This document shows positions 7,757 through 16,075 of a stretch of DNA of 64,000 nucleotides, one piece after another. Under the pieces are notes generated by a model that searched no databases, had not been told where the DNA came from, and saw only the letters and a list, made by a program, of their open reading frames with translations. Within the stretch, counting starts at the first letter, position 1, and each line of letters starts with the position of its first letter. The translations under genes and the position numbers were made by a program. This stretch comes from Nocardioides sp. Soil774 (lineage in GTDB: Bacteria > Actinomycetota > Actinomycetes > Propionibacteriales > Nocardioidaceae). The DNA is taken from contig NZ_LMSM01000005.1 in the NCBI RefSeq assembly GCF_001428125.1, positions 451,331 through 515,330 of the forward strand, written 5' to 3'.

Positions 7757-8427
7757 GCCGCCACCTCCCCGACGTGGCGCTGCAGGGCGCGCAGGAAGTC
7801 GGCGGCGTCGCCCCCGCCGAGCAGGCGGGCGTCATAGCTCAGCGACAGGTGCGCCATCGCGCGCACGACGATCGCCTCACCCTCCTCCACCACCATCACG
7901 ACGGGCCTGCGCACCACCGCGCCGATGCCGAGCACCGCCGTCCGGCCCGGGCCCACCGCGGGGGTGTCGGCCAGGACGCCGCGGCTGCCGGTGTCCACGA
8001 CGCTGAGGGTCGGGACGGCGCCGGAGTCGTGCCCCGACTTGTGGCCGGCGTCGATGCGCGTGGCGAGGGCGGCGGCGGTCAGCTCGTCCGCGTCCGCGAC
8101 GACGGCCTGCGTCGTGCCGTCGGCCGCCAGGACTGCGAGGTGGACCCCACGGGAGCCCACGACGACCGGGTGCTCGGCTGCCGCGCGGACGGCTGCCGCG
8201 GCGACGGTGGCCACCACCGCTCCGGCCGGCGCACCCGTCAGGTCGACCTCGACCACGGAGGTCAGCTGGGCGCCGGCAGCCGGGGCGCCCGGCGCCTCGG
8301 TCGCGAGGGTCGCGGTCTCCCTGTGGGCGCGGGCGCGGGCGCGGGCCCGGGCCCGGGCACGGGGCGACTCGTGGTGCCGCGGCCTGCCGCGCCGGGGGCG
8401 GGCACCGGTGGGTGTCGTCACGCTCAT
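7753..8427 (-). CDS. Degenerate 2-oxoacid dehydrogenase E2-like acyltransferase domain (no lipoyl domain)
   Basis: The 224-residue protein matches only the catalytic core of E2 acyltransferases: the LGIGAVVRRPVV and LSLSYDARLLGGGDAADFL segments align to the E2 C terminus. Two defining parts are missing. There is no lipoyl domain and no E1/E3-binding domain, and the active-site DHRxxDG reads DARLLGG, with the catalytic His replaced by A200 and the Asp by G204. The N terminus instead has an Arg-Ala tract (about residues 23-34) encoded by a hexanucleotide repeat. The ATG overlaps the E1 beta stop (ATGA). It is unlikely to be an active acyltransferase; a structural or assembly role for the E1 pair is an inference. 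Confidence 0.82.
   Translation of the reverse strand: MSVTTPTGARPRRGRPRHHESPRARARARARARAHRETATLATEAPGAPAAGAQLTSVVEVDLTGAPAGAVVATVAAAAVRAAAEHPVVVGSRGVHLAVLAADGTTQAVVADADELTAAALATRIDAGHKSGHDSGAVPTLSVVDTGSRGVLADTPAVGPGRTAVLGIGAVVRRPVVMVVEEGEAIVVRAMAHLSLSYDARLLGGGDAADFLRALQRHVGEVAA
8324..8363. repeat. GC-only hexanucleotide repeat inside the E2-like gene
   Basis: About six near-perfect units of GGGCGC/GGGCCC run here and encode alternating Arg-Ala in the minus-strand frame. Units three bases out of frame would keep the reading frame, so length variation would alter only the Arg-Ala linker. Confidence 0.7.
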
Positions 8428-9401
8428 GGCTTCAGCGCCTGCTCGATCTCGTCGCGGATGCGGTCCACCGACGGGATCATCAGGTCCTCGAGCGAGTCGG
8501 CGGACGCCAGCGGGATGTGCGGGGTGGTGATCCGCACGATCGGCCCGTCGAGGTCCCAGAAGCCGTCGTCGCCGGCGATGGCGACCAGCTCCGAGCCCCA
8601 GCCCAGCATCCGCGGGTTCTCCTCGACGGTGAACAGCCGGCCCGTGCGGCCGAGCGATTCGAGCACCGTCGCCGCGTCGAGCGGCACCAACGAGCGCAGG
8701 TCGATGACCTCGCAGTCGATCCCCCGCTCCGCGAGCTGCTCGGCGGCCGCCAGCGCGCGGCTGACCATCAGGCCCAGGGCGACGACGGTCGCGTCCTTGC
8801 CGGGACGGCGTACGCGCGCGGTGCCGAGCTCGTCGACGATCGGCCCGTCGGGCACCTCGCCCTTCGACGAGTAGAGGCCCTTGTGCTCGAAGAAGAGCAC
8901 CGGGTCGTCGCTGCGGACCGCGGCGGCCATCAGGCCCACGACGTCCTCGGGCGTCGACGGCGCCACGACCTTGATGCCGGGCACGGCCATCGCCCAGTTC
9001 TCGATCGACTGCGAGTGCTGGGCGCCGAAGCGCAGGCTGCCGCCGTTGCCGCTCTTGACGACGAGCGGGATGGTGACCTGGCCGTTGGTCATGTAGCGCG
9101 TCTTGGCCATCTCGTTGACCACGAGGTCCCAGCAGACGGCGAAGAAGTCCGAGAACATGATCTCGGCGATCGGTCGCAGGCCGGTCATCGCGGCACCCAT
9201 CGCGGCACCGAGGATGGCCTGCTCGGCGATGGGGGTGTCGATGACGCGCTCGGGCCCGAAGCGCTCGAGCAGCCCGGCGCTCGTCTTGAAGACACCGCCG
9301 GCGCCGGCGACGTCCTCCCCGATCAGCACGACCGAGTCGTCGCGCTCCATCTCCTGCGCGATGCCGCGGGCCACCGCCTCGCGGTAGGTCAGGATCGCCA
9401 T
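8424..9401 (-). CDS. 2-oxoacid/acetoin dehydrogenase E1 component, beta subunit
   Basis: The 325-residue protein is a complete transketolase-like E1 beta. It starts MAILTYREAVARGIAQEM and contains the GEDVAGAGGVFKTSAGL, DTPIAEQAILGAAMGAA and FGAQHSQSIENW segments conserved in pyruvate, branched-chain and acetoin dehydrogenase beta chains. Together with E1 alpha it forms the ThDP site. It overlaps E1 alpha by 13 bases and the E2-like gene by four. No E3 (lipoamide dehydrogenase) gene is found nearby. Confidence 0.92.
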   Translation of the reverse strand: MAILTYREAVARGIAQEMERDDSVVLIGEDVAGAGGVFKTSAGLLERFGPERVIDTPIAEQAILGAAMGAAMTGLRPIAEIMFSDFFAVCWDLVVNEMAKTRYMTNGQVTIPLVVKSGNGGSLRFGAQHSQSIENWAMAVPGIKVVAPSTPEDVVGLMAAAVRSDDPVLFFEHKGLYSSKGEVPDGPIVDELGTARVRRPGKDATVVALGLMVSRALAAAEQLAERGIDCEVIDLRSLVPLDAATVLESLGRTGRLFTVEENPRMLGWGSELVAIAGDDGFWDLDGPIVRITTPHIPLASADSLEDLMIPSVDRIRDEIEQALKP

Positions 9402-10453
9402 TGGTGTCCTCCGTCTGCCCACACGTCGGTGAAGGCTGCTCGCGGGTCGGGCAGTGGTCCGTTCTTGGCAGCCTCGGTCGCCTCGTCGACCGCCGCGGCC
9501 ACCTCGGCGTTGATCGCGTCGATGTCGGCGGCGGCGACGCCGAGGCGCTCGAGTCGTCCGCGGTAGACCTTGATGGGGTCGTAGGCCAGCCAGGCCTCCA
9601 GCTCCCCCGGCGGCTTGTACTTGCCGGGATCGGCCCGCGAGTGGCCACCGTGGCGGTAGGTCAGGGCCTCCACCATCACCGGCCCCTTGCCGGACCGGGC
9701 GTGCGCGAGGGCCTCCGCGGCCACGAGGTGCACCGCGTCCGCGTCGTTGCCGTCGACGACGATCGGCTCGAGCCCGTAGGCCGGGGCGCGGTCCGCGGCA
9801 GGACGGCGTACGGCGGTGATGTCGCCGATCGCGGTGTACTCCATGTACTGGTTGTTCTCGCACACGAAGACAACCGGCAGCTTGAAGACGGCCGCGTAGT
9901 TCAGCGCCTCGTGGAAGGCGCCGATGTTGGTGGTGCCGTCGCCGAAGAAGCACACCGCGACCTGTCCGCTGCGGCGGTACTGCGCGGACCAGGCGGCGCC
10001 GTTGGCGATGGTCAGGTGGGCGCCGATGATGGCGTAGGACCCCATCACCTTGTGCTCGACGCTCGTCAGGTGCATGGACCCGCCCTTGCCGCCGAGCAGG
10101 CCGTTGGCCCGCCCCAGCAGCTCGGCGAGCACGCCCTCCATCGGCACCCCGCGGGCCAGCGTGTGGGCGTGGCCGCGATAGGTGGCGAAGGTGTAGTCGT
10201 CGGTGTCCATGGCGGCACCGAAGCCGGCGGCGACCGCCTCCATCCCGAGCGAGAGGTGCGTGGTGCCCTTGACCAGCTGCTGCATGAACAGGTCGTAGGC
10301 GCGCTTCTCGAACTGGCGCATCTCCTGGAGCATGCGATACATCCGCAGCCGCGTCTCCATCGAGATGTCGGCGTCGTCGTGCGACGTCGGGTCGTCGGGC
10401 GGCAGGACGAGCGCGTGCTCGCCGTAGGCGTGGTTGCTGAGTGGCAGGTTCAT
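9389..10453 (-). CDS. 2-oxoacid/acetoin dehydrogenase E1 component, alpha subunit
   Basis: The 354-residue protein has the ThDP-binding GDG...NN motif: FFGDGTTNIGAFHEALN followed by VCENNQYMEYT, and the phosphorylation-loop-like RHGGHSRADPGKY. Length and the early RMYRMLQEMRQFE segment resemble AcoA and PdhA of acetoin and pyruvate dehydrogenases. The ATG lies four bases beyond the stop of the M24 gene. Presence in the same operon as a 2,3-butanediol-dehydrogenase-like enzyme makes an acetoin- or ketol-cleaving role attractive, but the substrate is not determined. Confidence 0.92.
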   Translation of the reverse strand: MNLPLSNHAYGEHALVLPPDDPTSHDDADISMETRLRMYRMLQEMRQFEKRAYDLFMQQLVKGTTHLSLGMEAVAAGFGAAMDTDDYTFATYRGHAHTLARGVPMEGVLAELLGRANGLLGGKGGSMHLTSVEHKVMGSYAIIGAHLTIANGAAWSAQYRRSGQVAVCFFGDGTTNIGAFHEALNYAAVFKLPVVFVCENNQYMEYTAIGDITAVRRPAADRAPAYGLEPIVVDGNDADAVHLVAAEALAHARSGKGPVMVEALTYRHGGHSRADPGKYKPPGELEAWLAYDPIKVYRGRLERLGVAAADIDAINAEVAAAVDEATEAAKNGPLPDPRAAFTDVWADGGHQWRS

Positions 10454-10457
10454 CGGG

Positions 10458-11798
10458 TCAGGCCTCCACCGCTGCGGCGCGGGTGTTGAGGTGCGACTGG
10501 CTGTCGCGCAGGGTCGGGAGCGCGCCACCGGTGGTGAAGTAGCGCCGCCCGGCGACGAGCAGCTCCTCGGCGGGGAACTTGGTGATCACCTGGGCGCCGT
10601 CGGCGGTGACGACCACCTCCTCCTCGATGCGTGCCGCACCCCAGCCGTCCGCGGCCGGCCAGTAGGTCTCCAGCGCGAAGACCATGCCCTCCTCGAGCAC
10701 CTCGGGGGCGTCGAGGGAGGTGAGCCGGCTGAAGATCGGCCGCTCCCAGATGCTGAGGCCGACGCCGTGGCCGTACTGCAGCGCGAAGGCCGCCTCCTCG
10801 TCGGGGAAGCCGAACTCCTGGGCCGTCGGCCACACCGAGACGATGTCGGCCGTGGTGGCGCCGGGCTTCACGAGCTCGATGGCCCGGTCCATGTACTCGC
10901 GGCAGATCTTGTAGGCGTCGGCCATCCCGGGAGACGCGCTGCCCACCGCGAAGGTGCGGTAGTAGCAGGTGCGGTAGCCCATGAAGCTGTGCAGGATGTC
11001 GAAGAAGGCGGGGTCGCCGGGGCGGATGAGACGGTCGGAGAAGACGTGCGGGTGCGGCGAGCACCGCTCGCCCGAGATGGCGTTGACGCCCTCCACGTGC
11101 TCGGAGCCGAGGTCGTAGAGCACCTTGCTGACCAGGCCGACGCACTCGTTCTCCCGCACACCGGGACGCAGGAACTCGTAGAGGCTCTCGTAGGCGGAGT
11201 CCACCATCGAGGCCGCCTGCGTGAGCAGCCCGACCTCGTCGACGGTCTTGATGCGGCGGGCCTCGAGGAAGACCTGCTGGCCATCGACCACGTCGATGCC
11301 CATCGCCTGCAGGGCGAACATCACCGGGGGCTCGATGATGTCGACCCCGAGCGGCTGGCCGGTGAGGCCGTGCTCGGCCAGGACCTCGTAGACCTTGGCG
11401 GCGACGTCCTCGGCGCGACCGGCCGACGGGGAGATGGCCCCGCGCAGCGTCGAGATGCCGGCCCGGGCGCCGTAGTGCTCGGCCTCCCGGTCGGGGTGGC
11501 CCTCGTCGAGCCACGGGGCGTAGAGCTGGTGGTGGCGGGCCGCGGAGCCGAAGTCCCACAGGACCGGCGCGCCGCCCTGGGGCAGCAGCGCGAAGCGGAT
11601 CATCTTGTCCATCGCCCACGTGCCGATGTGGGTGCCGGTCATGTAGCGGATGTTGTGGAAGTCGAAGGTGAGGACGGCGCCGAGCGAGGAGCGCTCGAGC
11701 TCGGCGGTGAGCCGCGCGAGGCGCTCGGCGCGCAGCCGTGGCATGTCCAGCCGGTTCTCCCAGTCGACCTGGGTGACGCCGTAGGTGGGTGTGAGCAT
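10458..11798 (-). CDS. M24 (pita-bread fold) family protein, DddP-like, lacking one metal-binding Asp
   Basis: The 446-residue protein has a creatinase/prolidase-type N-terminal domain and an M24 C-terminal domain. Of the five usual metal ligands, D267 (FFDIL), H344 (GHGVGL), E377 (ALETYW) and E392 (RIEEEV) are present, but the second Asp (normally eleven residues after the first) is C278 in GYRTCYYRT. The GHGVGL..W layout and total length resemble the DMSP lyase DddP, a non-peptidase member of the fold. The function could be a hydrolase or lyase on the imported substrate; peptidase activity is doubtful. I chose ATG 11798 because CGGAGG stands upstream; an in-frame GTG/ATG at 11831 lacks this. 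Confidence 0.8.
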   Translation of the reverse strand: MLTPTYGVTQVDWENRLDMPRLRAERLARLTAELERSSLGAVLTFDFHNIRYMTGTHIGTWAMDKMIRFALLPQGGAPVLWDFGSAARHHQLYAPWLDEGHPDREAEHYGARAGISTLRGAISPSAGRAEDVAAKVYEVLAEHGLTGQPLGVDIIEPPVMFALQAMGIDVVDGQQVFLEARRIKTVDEVGLLTQAASMVDSAYESLYEFLRPGVRENECVGLVSKVLYDLGSEHVEGVNAISGERCSPHPHVFSDRLIRPGDPAFFDILHSFMGYRTCYYRTFAVGSASPGMADAYKICREYMDRAIELVKPGATTADIVSVWPTAQEFGFPDEEAAFALQYGHGVGLSIWERPIFSRLTSLDAPEVLEEGMVFALETYWPAADGWGAARIEEEVVVTADGAQVITKFPAEELLVAGRRYFTTGGALPTLRDSQSHLNTRAAAVEA

Positions 11799-11856
11799 CA
11801 GGACCTCCGGGGCTGCGGTGCGCGGGCGCACGAGGGAAGGGTGGGGACGGTGGCCA

Positions 11857-12405
11857 TCACGCGCGGTCGACCTGCGACCGGGTGCCGACCTCGGCGAGCG
11901 GGGGCCGCGAGCGGACGTACGCCTCGGCGGCGGCGCGGCGCTCGTCCTCGAGGTAGTAGGCGATCTCGACCAGCTCGAGGGCGAGGCCGTCGGGATCGGA
12001 GAAGTAGCACCAGCGCCAGCCGGCCAGCGGGCCGTCGTCGACGACGTTGACGTCGGAGTAGAACTCGACCCCCTGCGCCTCGAGCTCGGCCTTCTTGGCG
12101 CGGACGTCGTCGACGCGGAAGCAGACGTGGGCCGCGCCGAGGTGGTGGTTGGGCACCGGTGCGGTGCTGGATGCCGGCCGGTTGGCGTACTCGATGAGCT
12201 CGAGCGTCGCGTGCTCGCCCACCCACAGCGACACCTGCCGCAGGCGGGCGTCCGGCACCCCGACGCCGCGGGCCAGGTCCTCGCCGTCGAACCACGGGGT
12301 GGGCTCGTTGGCGAAGGGGAGGCCGAGGAGGTCGTGGTAGAACCAGATCGAGCGGTCGAGGTCGGTGACGACGAGGCCGGTGTGGTGGATGGCCCGCAGC
12401 GTCAT
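11857..12405 (-). CDS. VOC (glyoxalase/dioxygenase) superfamily protein
   Basis: This 182-residue protein has two beta-alpha-beta-beta-beta modules. The first His of the metal site is in RAIHHTGLVV, a Glu in LELIEY, a second His in HVCFRVDD and a Glu in LALELVEIAYY, so the metal triad is probably intact. VOC members include glyoxalases, epimerases and extradiol dioxygenases; with this length and single-domain layout a lactoylglutathione-lyase- or epimerase-like role is possible. Its ATG overlaps the upstream dehydrogenase stop (ATGA) and it lies 58 bases before the M24 gene. Confidence 0.85.
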   Translation of the reverse strand: MTLRAIHHTGLVVTDLDRSIWFYHDLLGLPFANEPTPWFDGEDLARGVGVPDARLRQVSLWVGEHATLELIEYANRPASSTAPVPNHHLGAAHVCFRVDDVRAKKAELEAQGVEFYSDVNVVDDGPLAGWRWCYFSDPDGLALELVEIAYYLEDERRAAAEAYVRSRPPLAEVGTRSQVDRA

Positions 12406-13475
12406 GACGCCCCTCCCCCGGACCTGACCAGCACCTTCAGCTGGTCGCCCTGCGGGTCGACGAGCACGTCGAAGCCGCGGGTCACCACGTCGGCCAGGTC
12501 GATCTGTGCCGTCACGGCCCGCGCCACCGGGTACCTCCCGGCGGCCACCATCCGGATGATCCGGGGCCAGTCGGTGAGCCGGTAGCACCAGCTGCCGTGG
12601 AGCGAGAGGTCCTTCTCCGCCAGCGCCATGGCGTCGAGCTGGGCGGGCTTGGTGTGGAGGCCCGTCTGGACGACGGAGCCCGCCCTGCGGGTCGAGGAGA
12701 TGGCGGTCGCGAGGCCCGGGCTGGTGCCCGAGCACTCCACCGTGAGGTCGACGCCGACGCCGTCGGTGAGGTCGAGGAGGCGCTCCGAGAAGCCGTCGGC
12801 CGTCGGGTCGAGCACCTCGCCGATGTCGAGGGAGGCCGCGAGCGCGGCGCGGTTGGGGTTGGGCTCGGCGATCACGACCGCACCGGCGCCCACCGCGGCG
12901 GCGTACATCGCCGACAGGATGCCGATCGGTCCGGCCCCGGTGACGAGCACCACGTCGCCGCCCGTGACGCCGGCCCGGTCGACGCCGTAGGCCGCGACCG
13001 CGGCGGGCTCGATGACCGCGCCCTCGAGGTCGGACACCTCGTCGGGGAGCTTGGCCACCTGGTACTCCTTGACGACCGCGTACTGCGCCAGTCCGCCGGT
13101 CTCGGCGCTCAGGCCGGTGCAGGCGAAGACCAGGCAGAGGTGCCCCTGCCCGCGCCGGCAGAAGTAGCAGCGACCGCACACGATCGCCGGCATGATCGCG
13201 ACCCGGTCGCCCACGGCCACGTCGCGCACGTCGGAGCCGAGCTCGACCACGGTCGCCGAGAACTCGTGGCCCAGCGTCTGCGGCAGCGTCACCCCGGTCA
13301 GCGGGTGCGGTGAGGTGGGCGTGACGATCGGGCCGACGGCGTACTCGTGCAGGTCGGTGCCGCAGATGCCGCACCAGTGCACCTCGACCAGGATGTCGTC
13401 GGGCGCGGTGGGAGCCGGCGTGGCGACGTCCTCGATGCGGATGTCGTGCTGTCCGTGGAAGCGAGCGGCGAGCAT
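12402..13475 (-). CDS. Zinc-dependent alcohol dehydrogenase, 2,3-butanediol dehydrogenase-like
   Basis: The 357-residue MDR protein has the catalytic-zinc residues in WCGICGTDLHEY and LGHEFSATV, the structural-zinc cysteines in CGRCYFCRRGQGHLC, and the cofactor loop GAGPIG. The HEYAVGPI...PHPLTG stretch is typical of (R,R)-2,3-butanediol dehydrogenases. It probably interconverts a vicinal diol and a ketol, NAD(H)-linked. It follows the ABC fusion gene by 18 bases and overlaps the VOC gene by four. Confidence 0.9.
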   Translation of the reverse strand: MLAARFHGQHDIRIEDVATPAPTAPDDILVEVHWCGICGTDLHEYAVGPIVTPTSPHPLTGVTLPQTLGHEFSATVVELGSDVRDVAVGDRVAIMPAIVCGRCYFCRRGQGHLCLVFACTGLSAETGGLAQYAVVKEYQVAKLPDEVSDLEGAVIEPAAVAAYGVDRAGVTGGDVVLVTGAGPIGILSAMYAAAVGAGAVVIAEPNPNRAALAASLDIGEVLDPTADGFSERLLDLTDGVGVDLTVECSGTSPGLATAISSTRRAGSVVQTGLHTKPAQLDAMALAEKDLSLHGSWCYRLTDWPRIIRMVAAGRYPVARAVTAQIDLADVVTRGFDVLVDPQGDQLKVLVRSGGGAS

Positions 13476-13493
13476 GGTGGTCCTTTCCGACCC

Positions 13494-15995
13494 TCAGGCG
13501 GGCGAGTGGGAGCCGCGGACGCGGCTGTAGAGGACGGCGGCGATCACGATCAGTCCGCCCTGGAAGAGGTACTGCCACGTCTGGGTCAGCCCCAGGAAGG
13601 TGGTGGCGTTGAGCAGCTGCACGATGAGCCCCGCCCCCAGCAGCGTGCCGACGAACGTGCCGCGCCCGCCGAGCAGGCTGGTGCCGCCGAGCACGACCGC
13701 GGTGATGCTGCTCAGGGTGTAGCTCACGCCCTGGGCCGGGTCGCCGATCCCGAGCTGGGCCAGCAGGACGATCGAGCCGAGGAACGTGAAGAGCGAGGTG
13801 ATGACGTAGGACCCGACCACGGTCCGGCCGACCGCGACGCCGAGCTTGCGCGCCGAGTCCTCGTGCGAGCCGACCGCGCGGACCCGGTGGCCCCACGAGC
13901 TGCGGCGCAGCGTCCACTCCATGATCGCGACCACGACGAGGAGCGCGAGGAAGATGACCGGCACCGGACCGACCTTGCGCATGACGAGGCCTGTCACGTC
14001 GGCGGAGATGACGCCCTCGGGGGCGTCGCGGAGCAGGAAGCTGAAGCCCTGGAGCGCGATGTACGTCGTCAGGGTGGCGGCGACCGGCGTGAAGTTGCCC
14101 CACCTGATCAGGGTGCCGTTGACCAGGCCGGTGCCGACCGCGGCGGCGATCATCAACCCGAAGCCGAGCAGCATGGTGGTCACGGCCGCGCCGTCGTTGA
14201 CGAAGAACGAGGCGACCACCACCAGGAAGCCGGCCAGCGGCCCCACGGAGAGATCGATGCCGCCGGTCAGGAGGGCGACGTTCTGCCCCAGCGAGATGAA
14301 GCCGAGGGCGGCCACCAGCATCATGATCGAGGTGATGTTGAACGCCGAGAGGTAGAGCTCGTTCTCGTTGTAGACGTAGGCGCCGAGGCCCACCATGACG
14401 AGGGCGAGGATGGCGACGGGCGCGTAGTCGCCCGCGAGGAAGCGGCGCAGGGCCGGACGGCCGGTGTCGCGCCGGCGCTCGGCGACCTGGCGGGTGTGCT
14501 GGGTGGACGCCACCGCGGCGCGGATCATCCGCTCCTCGGTCACCTCGTCGCCGGCCAGGTCGGCGACGACGTGGCCGCGCGACATCACGAGCACCCGGTC
14601 GCAGAGTCCCTCGAGCTCCTTGGCGTCGGAGGACGCGACGACGACCGGGATGCCGTCGGCCGCCACCTCGCGCAGGATCCGGTAGATCTCCGCACGGGCG
14701 CCGACGTCGACGCCCTGGGTGGGCTCGTCGGCGAGGAGGATCGCGGGCTTGGCGAGCAGCGTACGGGCGAGCACCACCTTCTGCTGGTTGCCGCCCGACA
14801 GTGCCGCGACCACGGCCTCCATCGACGGTGCCCGGACGTCGAGCTCGGTGAGCTCGCGGTTGACGAGCTCGAGCTCGCGCGAGCGGCTGAGGAACGGGCC
14901 CTTCGTCATCGATCCCAGGCCGCTCAGCGCGGCGTTCTCCCGCACCGAGAGCGTCATCATCAGGCCGTCGTGGTGGCGGTCGGCCGGCATGTATCCCGAG
15001 TGCTTGCGCAGCTGGCGCTGGCTGCGCTCGGTGGGCCCGACGACCACGCGGCCGTCGAAGGCCGACAGCCCGGCGAGTGCGCGCAGGAGGTCGCTCTGGC
15101 CGTTGCCGACGACACCGCTGATGCCGATGATCTCCCCGCGCCGGCCCACGATCGAGACGTCGGAGAACCCCTCGCCCGACAGGTCGGTGACCTCGAGGAC
15201 GGTGTCGCCGAAGGAGTCCGGGTCGGGCTTCGGGGGGAACGTCGCGTCGAGCTGGCGCCCGACGATCATCGCGAGCAGCTGATCGTCGCTGACGTCGTCG
15301 ACCGTGCTGCTGCCGCGCAGCCGTCCGTCGCGCAGCACGGTGACGCGCTGGGCCAGGAGCCTGACCTCGGCCAGGCGGTGGGTGATGTAGATGACCGCGG
15401 TGCCGGACGCGGCCAGCGAGCGCACGCGCTCGAAGAGCAGGTCTACCGAGTCGGGCCCGAGCGGGGCCGTGGGCTCGTCGAGGATCAGGATCCGGGGCCG
15501 GACGGCGAACGCCTTGGCCAGCTCCAGCAGGTGCTTCTGGGCCACCGAGAGCCGGTCGACGCGCTCCTCGAGATGGACGCGCAGGTCGATGTCGTCCAGC
15601 ACGGCACGCATGCCGTCGCGCTCCGACCTGTCCCCCGCGGTGAGCACCTCGGCGGGCAGGGCGAGCCGCAGGTTCTCGGCGACCGTGAGGTCGGGCAGCA
15701 CGGCGGGGTGCTGGTGCACGATGGCGATGCCCGAGCGGGTCGCGGCGGCCGGGGTGAGCGAGCTGTGCTGCTCGTCGTCGACGAGGAGGACCCCGGCGTC
15801 GGGCTCGACCGTGCCGGAGGCCACGCCCATGAGGGTCGACTTCCCGGCGCCGTTCTCGCCCAGCAGGGCGTGCACCTCGCCCGGGAGCACCTCGAGCGAG
15901 ACGTCGGTGAGCGCGGCGACACCGGCATAGCTCTTGGAGATCCCGCTCAGCACCATCGTCGGCTGCCGCACGGCCACTGCGGTCGTCTCGGTCAT
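13494..15995 (-). CDS. Ribose-type ABC importer: RbsA-like double ATPase fused to an RbsC-like permease
   Basis: The 833-residue protein combines two parts that are normally separate. Residues 1 to about 500 carry two nucleotide-binding domains: Walker A GENGAGKST, Walker B ILILDEPTA, then a second domain with the usual degenerate Walker A (GVVGNGQSD), signature LSGGNQQKVVLART and LLADEPTQGVDVG. From about residue 515 a full RbsC-type permease follows, with TLSSITAVVLGGTSLLGGRG near its end and several membrane segments. The junction is in frame with no internal stop. ATG 15995 has GGAGG upstream; the frame is open further upstream but without a site. The imported substrate is unknown; sugar or polyol is likely for this family. 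Confidence 0.88.
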   Translation of the reverse strand: MTETTAVAVRQPTMVLSGISKSYAGVAALTDVSLEVLPGEVHALLGENGAGKSTLMGVASGTVEPDAGVLLVDDEQHSSLTPAAATRSGIAIVHQHPAVLPDLTVAENLRLALPAEVLTAGDRSERDGMRAVLDDIDLRVHLEERVDRLSVAQKHLLELAKAFAVRPRILILDEPTAPLGPDSVDLLFERVRSLAASGTAVIYITHRLAEVRLLAQRVTVLRDGRLRGSSTVDDVSDDQLLAMIVGRQLDATFPPKPDPDSFGDTVLEVTDLSGEGFSDVSIVGRRGEIIGISGVVGNGQSDLLRALAGLSAFDGRVVVGPTERSQRQLRKHSGYMPADRHHDGLMMTLSVRENAALSGLGSMTKGPFLSRSRELELVNRELTELDVRAPSMEAVVAALSGGNQQKVVLARTLLAKPAILLADEPTQGVDVGARAEIYRILREVAADGIPVVVASSDAKELEGLCDRVLVMSRGHVVADLAGDEVTEERMIRAAVASTQHTRQVAERRRDTGRPALRRFLAGDYAPVAILALVMVGLGAYVYNENELYLSAFNITSIMMLVAALGFISLGQNVALLTGGIDLSVGPLAGFLVVVASFFVNDGAAVTTMLLGFGLMIAAAVGTGLVNGTLIRWGNFTPVAATLTTYIALQGFSFLLRDAPEGVISADVTGLVMRKVGPVPVIFLALLVVVAIMEWTLRRSSWGHRVRAVGSHEDSARKLGVAVGRTVVGSYVITSLFTFLGSIVLLAQLGIGDPAQGVSYTLSSITAVVLGGTSLLGGRGTFVGTLLGAGLIVQLLNATTFLGLTQTWQYLFQGGLIVIAAVLYSRVRGSHSPA

Positions 15996-16032
15996 GTCGT
16001 CCTCCACGTCTGGTTCCCGTCGCGTCTGGTGA

Positions 16033-16072
16033 CCGTGGCCGGCCGGGTCGGGGGTCTCCCGACCGGCCACGG
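16033..16072 (-). promoter_or_regulatory. Stem-loop between the binding-protein and ATPase genes
   Basis: CCGTGGCCGG (16033-16042) pairs perfectly with CCGGCCACGG (16063-16072), and TCGGG/CCCGA continues the stem after a five-base bulge. It follows the stop codon of the binding-protein gene within the operon. Such structures often stabilise the upstream mRNA or weaken read-through, giving more binding protein than membrane subunits; that role is inferred. Confidence 0.55.
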
Positions 16073-16075
16073 CGT

